Shown in pieces: positions 38,760 through 51,080 of a DNA stretch of 64,000 nt. Under the pieces are notes generated by a model. The model had not been told where the DNA came from. It saw nothing but the letters and a program-made list of their open reading frames with translations, and made no database searches. The DNA lies in assembly GCA_013397935.1 (NCBI GenBank), contig VZRN01005202.1:1308673-1372672 (forward strand). The letters are read 5' to 3'. The number at the start of each line of letters is the position of its first letter. Position 1 is the stretch's first letter. The stretch comes from Dasyornis broadbenti. Lineage: Eukaryota; Chordata; Aves; Passeriformes; Dasyornithidae. The position numbers and the translations under genes are program-made.

Positions 38760-39320
38760 ACTGATCAACATCATTAATTTTTCCTGTTTTTAGGGTGAGA
38801 TTTGCTACGCTTTTCCTTTTGTTTGGAAGTGGTAAAAGAGGAGGGGGTGTGCAGCAGAACGGCAGACACGGTGTATCACTTTGCTAATTGCAAGGAGGGA
38901 TCCAGGTGCTGGCAGAGATCAAACCTACTGATATAATATCACCAGCCCTAAAGGGCAAATAATTGCAACAGATAAATCACTGTTCAATAAACACACCATT
39001 AGAACAGCCTTCTACCCCTGAGCAAACAGCTTTGAGAAAACTTATCTTCCTATGCAAGCATTTGTGCAGGATTAATAGTTGTCGACTAACAGCATTTTTT
39101 AAACTAATGTCAAAAATGGATATGCTCCATTTGATCTGATATGGCTGCTGCTGAGTAAATGCAAATAGGAAGAGAAAATGAAAGAAATGAACGCATGACA
39201 AGTGGACGCAATGCTTCATAATTAATGGGAAAAGGAAGGAACAAACATTACGCTGTTTAGCTTGCACTACTAGGAATGCCTCACATGGCAGGATACTTGA
39301 AAGGGGGGTCAAGTGATTAC
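38760..39320. promoter_or_regulatory. Candidate conserved noncoding block
   Basis: About 560 bp with clustered sites: ATAAACA (FOX type) at 38,987-38,993, the POU octamer ATGCAAAT at 39,159-39,166, TAATTAAT at 39,219-39,226, and TTTGATCTGATATGG near 39,129. It is repeat-free and keeps isolated CpGs. A 111-codon minus-strand frame (38,977-39,312) overlaps it but shows no recognisable protein. An enhancer-like reading is inferred from motif content only. Confidence 0.35.
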
Positions 39321-42166
39321 CCTAAACAAGCAATCTTGTTATTTTAGGGGTTCAGTTTAAGGACTTACCTGCCACTCCTTGGTTGGAAACTGTGTGAGAA
39401 CAGGATCACTCCTGTCATCTTTGGTGCACCATGCATCTGACTGGACAGGAAATTACATGGTTTTGAACATTGGGCCACAGTTGGGAAGTGCAGCTCCTGG
39501 CTGACTCCTGAAGGAACTGCTCCCCTCTGGGGTGAGACTCACTGGAGCCAAGGCACCATGCAGCTGGAGTTAGAGCTGCTCTGATCCTCTCCCACCCCTG
39601 GAGCACAGGATTACTAACTGCAAACTTTTAAAACAAGGGAGTGGAGGTTGTGGGTAAGTGGAATGTGTTCAGAACCAGGACATAGAGAGTTCAGGGGGAT
39701 CCCAGGTCTGAAACCCCAGAGCTGCTTGGGCAGCTTAGCAGCGAGCAGATGACTATGAGCAGGTACCCATCATGAGCATTCACGGCTGGCTCTGCTGGTC
39801 TGCCAGCAGTAATCTGCGTTTACGGGTGAGCTGCAGCTGTGCAAGGGAGATGGTTTTGCTTCACTTTGGGTACACTGAAAGCAGTGGTGTTCTGGCAGTA
39901 CTGCTGCTGGTGCCAGCCATGCTGGATAGGACCCAAAGGAGTGTACCAGTGAAGGGAAGGAAAGAAGGCCAGCTGAATCAGACTGACAGCAGAAGAAAAG
40001 CTCTGCTTTAAGCATTCTGCCTCCGGCATGAAGACACCACGGGAACTAGACAGACTGTGATGTATGCTATGTCACAGGGAGAGAAGAACAACCTTTGTGT
40101 TCCAGCCCAAAGGTCCTTCCAGCACAGTTCACTGTCAGACCTAGCTTTGGCAGGGCTGGGAGCAGGGGCTCCAGAAAAATACTGGAACTAGCATGGATGC
40201 AGAACATGCAGCAAAGCAGTCACACAGAAGGAGCACAAGAATATGCTACCCCCTCAACAGCAGGGAAGAATGAAGCAAGGCCACTGAGAAAAGGCAATCT
40301 CTCTATGACCATCAATTTGACAAACCTGTTTATGAAGAGGGTGAAGAAAGGGAATTTACCACTGTTAAAACCTGATTAGCAAAAACATTTGTTCCTCTCA
40401 AGTGAAAGAGCCAAGTGGTTCACTGTAATACATATTTCTGCAGCAAGCAATTGATAACACATGGCAGATAACAATGGAGACTTGCCCCTCCACAGAGAGA
40501 GACAGACACAGCCAACAGCAGGGTGGCCAGGGCAGCCACAGGTGCAGAATGGGTTGCAGACCTTATTTGACCCACACACTCAGCAACTCAAGGGCTTCCT
40601 CTCTGCTATAAATGATGCAGAAACCATTTTGGCTCTGTCCTAAACTGAATGTCACGAGCCAGCTGTGCACTCGCTGCATCTTTCTTTAAGATGTTTGCAA
40701 GCTTAAGAATCCTAAATGAGAAAGAAATCAGAAGAGGGAGACTATTATTCATGCCACTCACAAAAAAAATTAACTTTTCTCACCACACAAACAGAAGCAG
40801 CAATATGGCAGTCACATTTCTATTTAGAAAGAAAACAGTAGCAAGAATGCTGTCATTTTTTCCAGAGATTTTAAATTCTTCAAAGATACTTTTTTATTGC
40901 AGTTTTAAATATGTATTTCCAAATGTGAAATACAGGCATGAACATTGTGTACCAGTTTAAGAAAAAACCAACAAAATAGATACAACTGTGACAGTGACCA
41001 GATGTCTGAAGACAATAGGAACACGGAAAGCATGAGCATACTAATTCATTCCCCTAATACCACCCTCCCAGCACCCACCTTTTTTCAGCTCAACAGATGT
41101 TCTCCATATTCCAACATTTTCCCTCCTAAATAATAATTTTTCAGTTAGCCTGTTCAGGTGAGAGCATGATTATAGTCAGCTGTCAATCAATGATCCAGAA
41201 GGATTTCTTATTTTAGACTAAGAAGGGATGCTTTATACTGATTAAATTTGCCACGAGCCAAATACCAAAAACCAAAAAAATAACCTAAACCCACAAGTTA
41301 GGTTTACCAGAGGCAAAACACTACCTTAGTTTTTGCACACGTCAGTCAGACAACAAAGTAGGAGAAGAAAATCAATGAGCATAGATTCCCCAATGAGAGC
41401 CAGTTTTGCATTTGCTGCTCTTTACAAAAGGTGTGTAGGTTGATGTCACTTTCATACACCTTGAAAGCAAGACAAATTATTCAGATCTTTATTCATGATT
41501 AAATGTTGCCTTCATTTTATTAATGTATTTCCCCTTGTTAGCTACAGCAGTTGTGTTTATGCAAAACCAGAAGAAGGTATGCATTCCCAGGAACCACCGT
41601 GGGGTTTCACAATGTACTGCACGAGGAAAGCAGGCAGTTGCATAATTATTCCAGCATGACATGTTCATGCATAAAATTAGGCCTTCTCTCCAAGCACTGT
41701 CTGTCAATAAGCCCTGTGAGTCTATAGGAGAGCTGTTCATAACACATTCAATTTTACCTATCAGTATGATGTCCAATTACTTGGGAAAGGGTGAAAGGCT
41801 TTATGCCACATCTAAACATGACAGACATAACCTTTAAGTACTGGCAAATGCCAAGATGTTGCTGGAGGTAGGCATTCTGAACATGTTTGTGTTTTTCTTT
41901 GTACGCGATTTCCCTCTTTTTTTTTAGATAAATGCAAATTGTTAAATATTTTAAAACCCTGCATTATCACATCTCACAAGAAGCAAGCTTGGAAAGCAGA
42001 AGGAAGTTTTAAACTACCTTACATTCCCTAACGCATTTGATATAATGGGGGGGTTTGTTCCTTCCACAGGTACTAAAGTAGCCCTTCCCTGACCCCTCAT
42101 TTCAGCACACAAGTGTAAAGTTGTAAGTTCAACACTAGGTCCAATCACCGAGCCCTACACGAAACT
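39321..42166. other. Noncoding stretch, nothing recognised
   Basis: Unique sequence. It includes 41,766-41,783, an 18-base word shared exactly with 56,183-56,200, and a G7 run near 42,046. No gene recognised. Confidence 0.5.
41766..41783. repeat. 18-base word shared with 56,183-56,200
   Basis: ATGATGTCCAATTACTTG occurs exactly, in the same orientation, here and at 56,183-56,200. Flanks are only weakly alike. The word contains a CAATTA homeodomain-type core. Confidence 0.65.
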
Positions 42167-42188
42167 AAAAAAAAAAAAAAATAAAAAA
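42167..42188. repeat. A-rich homopolymer (A15 T A7)
   Basis: Fifteen A, one T, seven A. Simple repeat with no recognisable retroposed sequence upstream. Confidence 0.9.
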
Positions 42189-45100
42189 AGGAAGAAGTAA
42201 AATAATTTTGTTGTATTTTTCTAAGTAAAACACATTGAAAGCTTCTGTTGCCTCTCCAAAGGGTAAAGCTGATCTGTACCTCACAAATCTTTTGAAAGAG
42301 GCCAGCATGTCTTCCTTCTTAATACCTCCCAGCAGGGAGCACAACAGCAGGTCTAGTTTATCTTAATTATCTGTCTTTATCTCCATAGGAAGAAGAGATT
42401 ACTGCCAGTGTGTTGCTGGCTGGAACAGAAGAAACCAAAGAGCACAAGTCATTTCCCTTTCTCCACAACTTCTCTCACAGCTCAGGTAACTGCAATGGGA
42501 AAAACTGACAGAGGGAGTGGAGACCAGGAGAATGGTATTTCTGTTGTTTTGGGTTATGCATTGTAGGTGAAAGTGGATGGTCAGAGTCACAGCGTGTGCA
42601 GAAGAAAGAAAAAAGTTTCTCGTTGTAAAGGAGGATGTGTTTTATCCTTGCTTACCACATAGGGAAACAACAAAGACAACACCAACTTCAGTCACTGAGC
42701 CACAAAAAAGAGAAGGAGAGAGTATAAGGGATATGTGCAGTGCTGATTGCCCTAAGGACAAAATGTGGCTTTCAAAATGTTCACTTTATAGGGTGGTGTG
42801 TATGGTAGTTCTTTTTGCATTAGGGAAGTTACCTTTTTGTCAGTTATTGTCTCTATGCAACACCATACTGCTGCTTCTCTTTCAGCTAGCTTAAGGAGCA
42901 GGGGTTTAATTTCCAGGAAGGGTGTTGTGGCATTTGATTTGAAGTCTATGGCTTATTGGAAATTGCAGTTTTGCTTTTTTGTGGCAATTTTGGTTGCATC
43001 TTTTTAAGTATCATGGTTGATTGTGTAACTAATGTGCCCTGGTTTTTGGTTCTTTGCTATTAGGAGAGTCCCATTCTGGTTTTCAGCAGAACACCATAAA
43101 CTGCCTTAGGATTCTGATACACTGCTCAGAGAAGTTGATGGGGACTAGAACAAGATTCTTCCTAGCATCTAATTACTGATAATTGATTATCACAAATAAG
43201 ATTGTAGCATAAATCAGAGTTACCATTTTCCACGTGCTTTGCTCATCTGTGGTGATTTTTCCAAGACCGCCTTTCTCTTAACTCTTCATGGCCCTGAGGA
43301 ACAATCTTTTTTGCATCATTTACATCCTGATCAGAACTCATAACTTAGCAGTAATTTCCAGAAATGTTAATGGAAATATTTCGCGTACAAGACTCAACAG
43401 AAACACCCTGGAGAGGTAAAACAGACAATTAGAAGTCTGCCAGTTCATCCCAAAAATTTACCTCTCACTGACCTTATATCTGCTTCACATACTGAATAAA
43501 CATAAACACAAAATCACTGCTTTACTGGCCTACTCTGGATTATTACTCTTCCTCTGTTGATTATTTTGTATGAGAAATTAAAACACAGTTCAGTCGCCTT
43601 TTGCTGCCTATTTCAGGTGATGGGTAGTTACTGATGGTGAATAATTTTTCCTTGACATTAGGAGTTGGATTATGGTCCACATCTCAGTCCATCAGAGCTT
43701 TGAGGGTTGTGGCAATCTGCAGGTCTCTGTTACACAATGGGTTGTGGATAGAATTCTTGCCTGTGCTCTAACTCTTACATAAAGGCACAGTCAGCAGACT
43801 GGGTCATTGCTAAAAAGGAAGTTCTGGCTCTAAGATTCCCCTGTTTAAAGGGAAAACGTAAGCTGACCATGAAGCTAAATCAATGTTGATGAGTAGCCTC
43901 TCCTTTATCTTCGTGCAGCGAAGGGTGGATTTACAGGACTGAAGTCAGCAGGAAACCCTTTCAAGTAGCTCTGAAAAATTTAGCCAAGAATTCTTTTCTA
44001 GCAGACTTTTGGCAGCATGGGCACACCCTTCTGGTTTCCTTTTTGATGAGAATCGTACTATCCACTTAGTGAGGGATTTAAAAAGAAGATACCAGTAATA
44101 ATAATATAGTAATTTCAAAAGCTGGCAAGTTTCCTTCCTCCAAATCAGGAAGGACCCTTGAGCCAGATGGACAGTCTAAATACTGGCTATCAATGCTCTT
44201 TTCCAAGACAGAAGTAATTTGATAACTTTTTTCAAGCATAAATCTTTGTCTCTTTGAAATATGAACTGTATCTTCTGGCTATCTACAAAAAGCCACACTC
44301 GAGAAAGACCCCAGTTCTGACTGGGGCCTTCGGGACAATACAGCTGATAAATTAAAGTGATGATCGTGATGACTGCTATAATAAACTGTAAAACTCCAAC
44401 ACGTTGGCATGTGGCCAACAAGTGAAATGGTTGCCTGTTTCACTGTTCTGGAAATCCCGGAACAGTCTGACAAATCTAAATTTTATTCCAAGACCTGTGT
44501 TTGTGGTTCCAGCCATATAGGCCTCCAGGACTAGTGGCCCAGTGTTTGAGCATGGCTTTTATGCCAGAAAGCATGGGGAGATTTCATAACAGAAGTAGTA
44601 TGAGAGTTTCTGATTAGGAAAATAGCCATCTCCAAAATACATACCCACCTGCAGTTTAACAGTGAAGGCCCAAACAAATTACTGACTTGCTGAGCTTTTC
44701 GCCCATGAAAATGTAAATTTGTGGTGGAAGAGTGATTCAAGCATTCAGGCATTTTTCTTCTGAAGATATGGAATAGGGTAGTATACGTGCATCTCTTTCA
44801 GCTGATGTGGTGGTCTGTGCTTGGTGAATGGTATTAAAGGAAAGACTCCATTTTGTATCACACTTGTGCAAATCTTCATTCTGTAAGAAGGCAAAACATG
44901 CATCACTTGTGTTTGTATTTCATGCTCAAGACTGTTAAACAGCAGTTTATATTGTGCCAGATTCATTTTTGTTCCTGTCCTTTGTTATTGTGGATATTAC
45001 CACAAGATTATTACAATTTTCACTTTACTTAGAGCTGGAGAAATCCACCTAGGCACACTCATCAAGAACCATTTTCTTAATCTACCCCTCTGTGAATGCA

Positions 45101-45289
45101 AGGTGGGGTAAAATCCCACTAAAACAGGAGAAAAACCTATTCATATTGTGCAGTTCTTCCTTTCCTCTCCAAACCAAGGCCTGTTTTCTTTCATAACCAG
45201 CTCAATGGAATTTCCAAACAGCTGTATGTTTTCATTTTTTCTAGCTAGATTTTTCTAAGCAATCAGAATTCTGCTGCAACATTAAATTA
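42189..45289. other. Noncoding stretch, nothing recognised
   Basis: Unique sequence with scattered frames below 106 codons on both strands. No gene or transposon recognised. Confidence 0.5.
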
Positions 45290-45900
45290 AAAAAAAATAA
45301 AAATAAATAGAATGAGCATTTCAACTACAAGCAGTCTTTGCTCTTTCACTGCAGCATGGCTCCCATCCAAAGCCAATTATGTAAAACAGAAGCACCTCGG
45401 CACCATTACCACAGCCATCTAAAGGGAAGAATTGCACCTACTCAAAGCTGAAAACATTTTCAAGAAATTTAATTATTTTCTTACTTTCTCGCCTCAAGCA
45501 TGCTTTTTACCTTACTTCACTCTGAAACGCCTTGGGTGTTATTCAGCTAGAACATATGGAGCACTATATAAATCCAAGTAGTTGCTAATTTTACTTAAAA
45601 GTCAGGTTTTATTTTCTGTTTTTACTTCTGCCTGTTTACACTCCTTGAAACATCTTTTGCATTGCCCCAGATGTCGCTTCTCACAGTGCTTCATCTCTCG
45701 TACATGTTAATCTTGCTTCTTCAATACTTGTGATTTTTTGCTTCATACAGTGATGGAGATAAATGCAATGCCAAAAATTAATTGTCAAAGAAAATAGCAA
45801 AATTATTTAAGTTCATGCCTTTAAATTCAGTATCAATTGACTTTAATGGTCAAAACCTTTTCATCAATTTATGAAACTATGTAGATCATGATTTCCAAAG
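45290..45900. promoter_or_regulatory. AT-rich block, possible conserved noncoding DNA
   Basis: Very AT-rich with many TTAATT, AATTAT and ATTAAT words, notably AAAATTAATTGTC near 45,775. Within it, 45,510-45,590 (GAAACGCCTTGGGTG and GCACTATATAAATCCAAG) resembles the 3' end of an old MIR or L2 element. The block may therefore be partly an old repeat. Regulatory function is a guess from texture. Confidence 0.28.
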
Positions 45901-47468
45901 GAAGAAGTGACTCTGAGACAGCTCTGTATAATAGAGAGGTTTCTCTTTGTTTTACAGCTTTCTGTCTTAACTTTTACCTACTGTGGAAATAATTTGTAGC
46001 TTTTTGTTCTCTTATTAGGCTTTCAACGATCTCAGTCAAGAATTCCAAGAATACTGATAACAGCTGCTGGCAAAGCATGTTCCCTGTTCTGCAGTGGGCT
46101 ATAAGGCAGAATAATCGAAGCATGATTTACTCTCAGATATGGCACTAGTGGGCTCTCTAGAATATATATCAGAGTTATATTCTGGAGGCACAGTGAGTTG
46201 TTAAATATTGGCCAAAGTTGTGGTGGTCTTCTAGCATGTTTTCTTATAACAACTGGGGTGCCCAGCAGGCTGTGCTTATTTCCAAAGAGAGTTCTTCAGA
46301 ATGAAGTAATTTTAATTTAGAATATAATGTTTCAGACATAAACAACACAATTCTTTGCATAAATATTGATGCTGTTTCATGTGTGCACTCATATTTCCTA
46401 TACTCAAAATGGTTAAAATTAAAGGGCTGAGTGATTTCTTCACTCTCAAGCAAAGTCATACAGTGTTTTGTGTCTTCCCATCTCTTGGTTTGTAGTGTGA
46501 AAATGCTATGTACAAGGGTAAAAGGAAATAACCATTTTCTGGTTTATATGTGCCCTTTCAGTTTGAACACTCTAGGTGAAGACTTCACCTGCCTCCAAGT
46601 TCTCTCAGGTAGCTGGCACCCCAGAAACCACAAGCACTGCTTGTTCCTGGTCAAACATGGCAAAGTTATTGCCTTACTGGTTTTGAGACCGTGGCTACAA
46701 GTCATTCCTTTTCAATTAATTTTTCACTCCTTTATGTACATCTCTTCACTAACATGAACTGAGAACTGTGAATGCAAGCAGCCATTTGGACGAAATCTCT
46801 TTGACTTAGGCACATGATCAGATAAACCAGTAAGGAGCACTGAAGGGAAGGGGAAATGGGGAGACAAGAACAGGAAGAAAAGAGTGGAGGGCACACAGGA
46901 CTATGCACAGGATTAGAGCAACTACAAACAGAAGAACAGATCTTGGCCCTGCAGCACAGGTTTTTCTTGGAAAGCAAGTGGTTAATACAGTATAGGGCTG
47001 ACCTGAATTCTTCTTGATGTCATGGAAAAGAATAAATTAGTAGATAAATACAAATTTTGAAAGAAGGAAATACATACTACATTATATGTGTGTTTCTATA
47101 AGCTGAGCTTGCAGTGCTAACTGGGAAGCGGCAAAAAAATCTGGAACTTTAGGTCTAATCCTCTTTGGAAGCTTCCACTCATTTAACCACCACCCATACT
47201 GACCTTGTATCTCTGCACCTTGACTTGATACTTGGACATTGCTGAAAACAATGGCAAGACCATCACTGTACTCAAAAGCACTGGAATCGTAAATTATCTC
47301 TGGAATCATTCAGTCTGGATATCAATAGAGGTGTGCTGATGCCTGTTTACAGGAAACTCCAAATTTTTCACCTCAGGGTTATAGCAAAGACCTGTGGAAA
47401 AGAACAGAACTACAGCCCCTGACATTCTGTAGCACCGTGCTAGGAGGTTGACAAGCAGTTCATTGTCA
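45901..47468. other. Noncoding stretch, nothing recognised
   Basis: Unique sequence up to the target site of the LTR at 47,474. Confidence 0.5.
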
Positions 47469-47473
47469 GTAAA
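47469..47473. repeat. Target-site duplication GTAAA, left copy
   Basis: Five bases GTAAA directly before the LTR, repeated exactly at 48,345-48,349 directly after it. Five-base duplications are usual for ERVL-class insertions. Confidence 0.85.
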
Positions 47474-48344
47474 TGTATTAGGGTTGCATGGCAAGGTTTT
47501 GGTACCAGGGAGCTACAATTTGGCTTCTCTGAGAAGCTGTCAGAAACTTCTTCAGTGTGCAACAGTGCCAGTGCCACACGGCTCCAAGGTGGACCTGTCG
47601 CTGGCCAAACGACAGCGGTAATGCCATTGGGTTAACATATTTAAGGAAGGGAAAGAAAGCCTACAGCTGCATTTGCAGCCAGAGAGAGGAGTGAGAACAT
47701 GTGAGAGAAACAGAAGCAGAAGGAGGGGTTCCAGGCACAGAAACTGAGATTTTCCTGCAACCCGTGTCAAAGACTTTGGTGATGCAGCTCTCCCCCTGCA
47801 GCCCATGGAGACCCACAGTGAAGCAAATAATCACCTGCAGCCCATGAATGACCCCATGCCAAAACAGGTGGATGCTTAAAGGAGGCTGTGACCCTGAGGG
47901 AAGCCCATACTGAAGCAGGTTTGCTGGTAGGACCTGTGGCCCTATGGAGAGAGTATCTGATGCTGGATCAGTCTGTTCCTGAAGGACTGCACCCTGTAGC
48001 CCCTGGGACTGAACCACTCTGCACCACTTGGGCAGAGAGAGCAGAGAATTTGAAGTAAAATTGAGTCTGGGAATAAGGAAGTAGTGGGAGGAAAGGTGTT
48101 GTAAGATTTATTTTTATTTTCTCATTACCCTACTCTGATTTGATCAGTAATAAATTTAACTAATTTCCCCAAGTAGATTCTTTTTTGCCCATGATAGTAA
48201 CAGGTGAGTAATCTCTCCTTGTCCTTATCTCTCTGTCCTATCCCTGTCTTTTGTTATATTTTCTCTCCTCTGTCCACTTGAGGAGGTGAATGACTGAGCA
48301 GCTGTGGTGGGTACCAGGCATCCAGACCAGGAAAACCCATCACA
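47474..48344 (+). mobile_element. Solo LTR of an avian ERVL-type endogenous retrovirus
   Basis: An 871-bp solo LTR starting TGTATTAGGG and ending ATCACA, so it has the usual TG and CA ends. The blocks follow in order the avian ERVL LTR that I recognise from many bird genomes. There is a GGCAAGGTTTTGGTA block near the start. TTAACATATTTAAGGAAGG lies near 47,632, and repeated CAGCCCATG blocks lie near 47,799 and 47,838. A CTGTTCCTGAAGGACTGCA block is near 47,971, and CATTACCCTACTCTGATTTG is near 48,123. It is the remnant left when the two LTRs of a provirus recombined, so no viral genes are present here. Many substitutions, including CpG decay, show an old insertion. The 118-codon minus-strand frame inside it is chance. 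Orientation follows from the polyadenylation signal. Confidence 0.93.
48149..48154 (+). promoter_or_regulatory. LTR polyadenylation signal AATAAA
   Basis: AATAAA within the conserved 3' part of the LTR (context CAGTAATAAATTTAAC), where this LTR family carries its polyadenylation signal. It sets the LTR orientation as plus. Whether it is used today cannot be told. Confidence 0.7.
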
Positions 48345-48349
48345 GTAAA
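48345..48349. repeat. Target-site duplication GTAAA, right copy
   Basis: Matches 47,469-47,473 exactly. Confidence 0.85.
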
Positions 48350-48839
48350 TAATAAAAAAGAGGTTCTGTGTGACTCCGTTTCACATGGAACTTCTGAAAG
48401 TTCAGTAAGGTCCTACGTCAGTCTATTATTATGCTCAGCAATGTGTGTTGCTGCAGGTAATATGTTGTTTGCTTGCTGTCCCTGATTGAAGATGTGCTGT
48501 GTGCAATGCTGTTAAGGCACCAGAGAGCTCTGTCAAGGAAAAGAGCAGTTCCTTGGCTTAAAAAACCCTAAGAGGCCTTAAGAAAGGCTTTTTGGTTCTG
48601 CACACACATAGCAGCATTAAATTATAACCTGAGCTTTTTAGCAGGCTCATTCAAGTACAGCAAATACCAGCTGGAGGGTAAGCAGGGATTTGCTTTCCAA
48701 ACAGCTAGGAGAGGCATTTATTTCACTAAATTAAACAAATATCAGCCTGTTTATGGCAGTAAAAGTCAGCTGGACATCATGAGCTATGGCTTTTGTTGTG
48801 GGCTGTTCAGGACCTGGCATCCCGGGGGGAACTGAAGGG
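48350..48839. other. Noncoding stretch, nothing recognised
   Basis: Unique sequence between the LTR and a small minisatellite. Confidence 0.5.
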
Positions 48840-48912
48840 AGCACAACAAAAGCACAGAAAAGCTACAACAAAGCTACAGAAAAAGCACAACAAAGCTACA
48901 GAAAGATGCAAA
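48840..48912. repeat. Degenerate 10-12 bp minisatellite, about seven units
   Basis: Successive units are AGCACAACAAA, AGCACAGAAA, AGCTACAACAA, AGCTACAGAAAA, AGCACAACAA, AGCTACAGAA and a partial AGATGCAA. The shared pattern is AGC, then ACA, then an A-rich end. Two plus-strand frames run through it (48,786-48,992 and 48,793-49,065). Their repetitive lysine-, glutamine- and alanine-rich translation comes from the repeat and does not show a gene. Confidence 0.85.
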
Positions 48913-50689
48913 TGTGTGGGCTGTGGGTCAGCAGGAACAAGACATCACATCATGCAGGTGCAGGACAGGTTTCCATCGTGCACCAAAACTAATGCTAATA
49001 GAGCTGCACTGTTCACTCATGGTCTCCTGAGAGACTCATCTGCCTGCAGAAGAAATGAAGCATGAACTGTGCTTATGCCTGGAAGAAAACCATCTCTATT
49101 CATCCTTTACCTGAGATTGCTGAAATGGGTGGGGACACCAGGAGAAAATAGTCCACAGTGGCTTTCTGTAGCCCTGCAACGCCGTGTGCATGACCAACCC
49201 CTACCACTCACCTTACTTATTGCCTACTGTCCAGATGATGGCTGCAGATGGTATGCAACCTCTCAGCTATGCAACTTCACACGGCCCCAGTGATCCATAG
49301 TGCAAGAAAAAGGAACCCCATCACACTGAATTATAAGGAGGATTTCCAACAATTTCCATCGAATCCTAATGTGCTCTGAGTTTGGGCATTCTATTGCAAT
49401 TCATGCACTGAATATTCTGTCAGCCTGCAGAGAGCTTGTGACTCCCTTCTCTGTGAGCAATCTAAGAGGCAATAGGGCATTCTGTTCCAAAGAATGAGTC
49501 AGAAGGCTCCCTTTGATTTGTCACCTTCAACTGATTTCAGGGTGGTTGGATTTTCACTTCCTCCACAAATCTTTTACCCTGTATTTTTACATTCCCTGTT
49601 TTCCAATACTAACACATTCTTTTTGGAATTTAAGGCCTTTTTTCATTCTTTTTCTTAAGTATATGTGTCCTTTCTGATAAAGCAGACAGCCTTGAAAATA
49701 TAAATCATAACACACATACCACCAGGAACAAGATAAACTTTCTGATGAAAAGATTGTTGCTCTAGGCTTCTATTCTTCAGTGAATTGAGACCTTAAAGAA
49801 ACCTTACCTGAGCTCTGCAGAAAATCTCTAGTGAGGCCAGCATTTTAGTACTGCTCTTGAATCTCAGCGTGGTGTTTCTGTCATTTTGCTGGTGGCATTA
49901 ATGCCTGTGCAGTTGAGAGAGAGAAACGGCAGTGAATTGGCTGATGCTAATGTCAGTACACACACGAGCAGACTTACTTCAAAAAATAATAGAAATTGAA
50001 CTTACCTAACAATAACTTAGAAAATCTGATTTCTTATTTGTTCCAATGCCGAGAGGCATTTCCTTTGTCTCAATCTAGTTCTCAGCAGGAGTCCCACACT
50101 GATGAAGTATCATCAAATTGTCATCTCCCACTGAGAGAGACACCCGCACTGCTCACTGATTGGAGAGATGGAAACAGTGACAGGTGTTCCTAAAAACTGT
50201 GGGGTCTTAAAATTAAAGGAATACAATATTTTTCCCCTTGTGGTACATATTTCCAAAATAGAAGGACTCCTGAAGTAAGGCCATGAAAGAGAGAGTGAAG
50301 AAGACGAATGAGACTAGTTAGTGTGGCAAGGAACTAGGTGATAAAAGTTTAAGAAAGTCAGCCTCAGTGGTGGAAAGGACTTCATTCCAGGTCAGCTGAA
50401 GTCTTGATAATTCTGTGGCAGATTAAGGCAAGTCTGGTTTTTTGGGTTCTTCTCACAATGGTTGTTCAATCAGAGGAGTTGGTGGGATTCTGAAAACGGG
50501 TTAATTATTCTTAAGAATAATGAGGGTATCTGTGCTTATATTGGTTAGGATAAAAATACAAAATTTACGCAAGACTAGTAGAATCACTTATTATTAAAAC
50601 TGAGCAGCTCTCTTCATGGTGAAACCATATTTCATTAGCTTTTTAAACCATTTTAGAGTCAGCAATTGAATTTCTCAAAGAAATTGCTC
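48913..50689. other. Noncoding stretch, nothing recognised
   Basis: Unique sequence; no gene or transposon recognised. Confidence 0.5.
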
Positions 50690-50790
50690 AGCAGTGATCT
50701 CCTCAGCTAAATGGGGATAATGCCAAGCCCTGCTTTTACACAAATGAAAACAAATGTGTTAATTTATGTGAGGTCCACAGCTGCTAAAGT
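50690..50790 (+). mobile_element. Possible MIR-type SINE fragment
   Basis: CTCCTCAGCTAAATGGGGAT followed by AATGCC corresponds to the MIR 3' part, in which a CTCATCTGTAAAATGGGGAT block is followed by AATA. Then AAATGTGTTAATTTATGTGAG fits the next MIR block loosely. Divergence is high; the 5' half is not visible. Confidence 0.4.
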
Positions 50791-50939
50791 CAGGAATGTG
50801 ACAAGAATGTCCACGATAAGATGAGTAATCCTAACTTCAGCATGAAGTGCATAGTGTTCAGTAAATAACCTGAGACCATACAAACAGAAGGGGAAAGGAA
50901 AATATTGAACAGCTTCTCCCACAGTGGATTTAGTCTATC

Positions 50940-51080
50940 CCTTGCGTTGTGAGACACAGGCCCTCTGGGAGAAATAAAATATGCTTATGCAATTAGATAA
51001 TGCATGCACACAGGAGGGTTAATTAAGGTTGCACTGTTCTGACATCTCATATCTGTGTGTTTTTAAATTTGCAGACTTAG
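50940..51080. promoter_or_regulatory. Candidate conserved noncoding block
   Basis: A short block with TGCTTATGCAATTAGATAAT and GGTTAATTAAGG, that is, several homeodomain-type and bZIP-like words within 60 bp. Flagged on motif density only. Confidence 0.28.

Noticed and set aside
47661..48017. 118-codon minus-strand frame
   Set aside because: It lies wholly inside the LTR, antisense to it, in a non-protein-coding part of the element.
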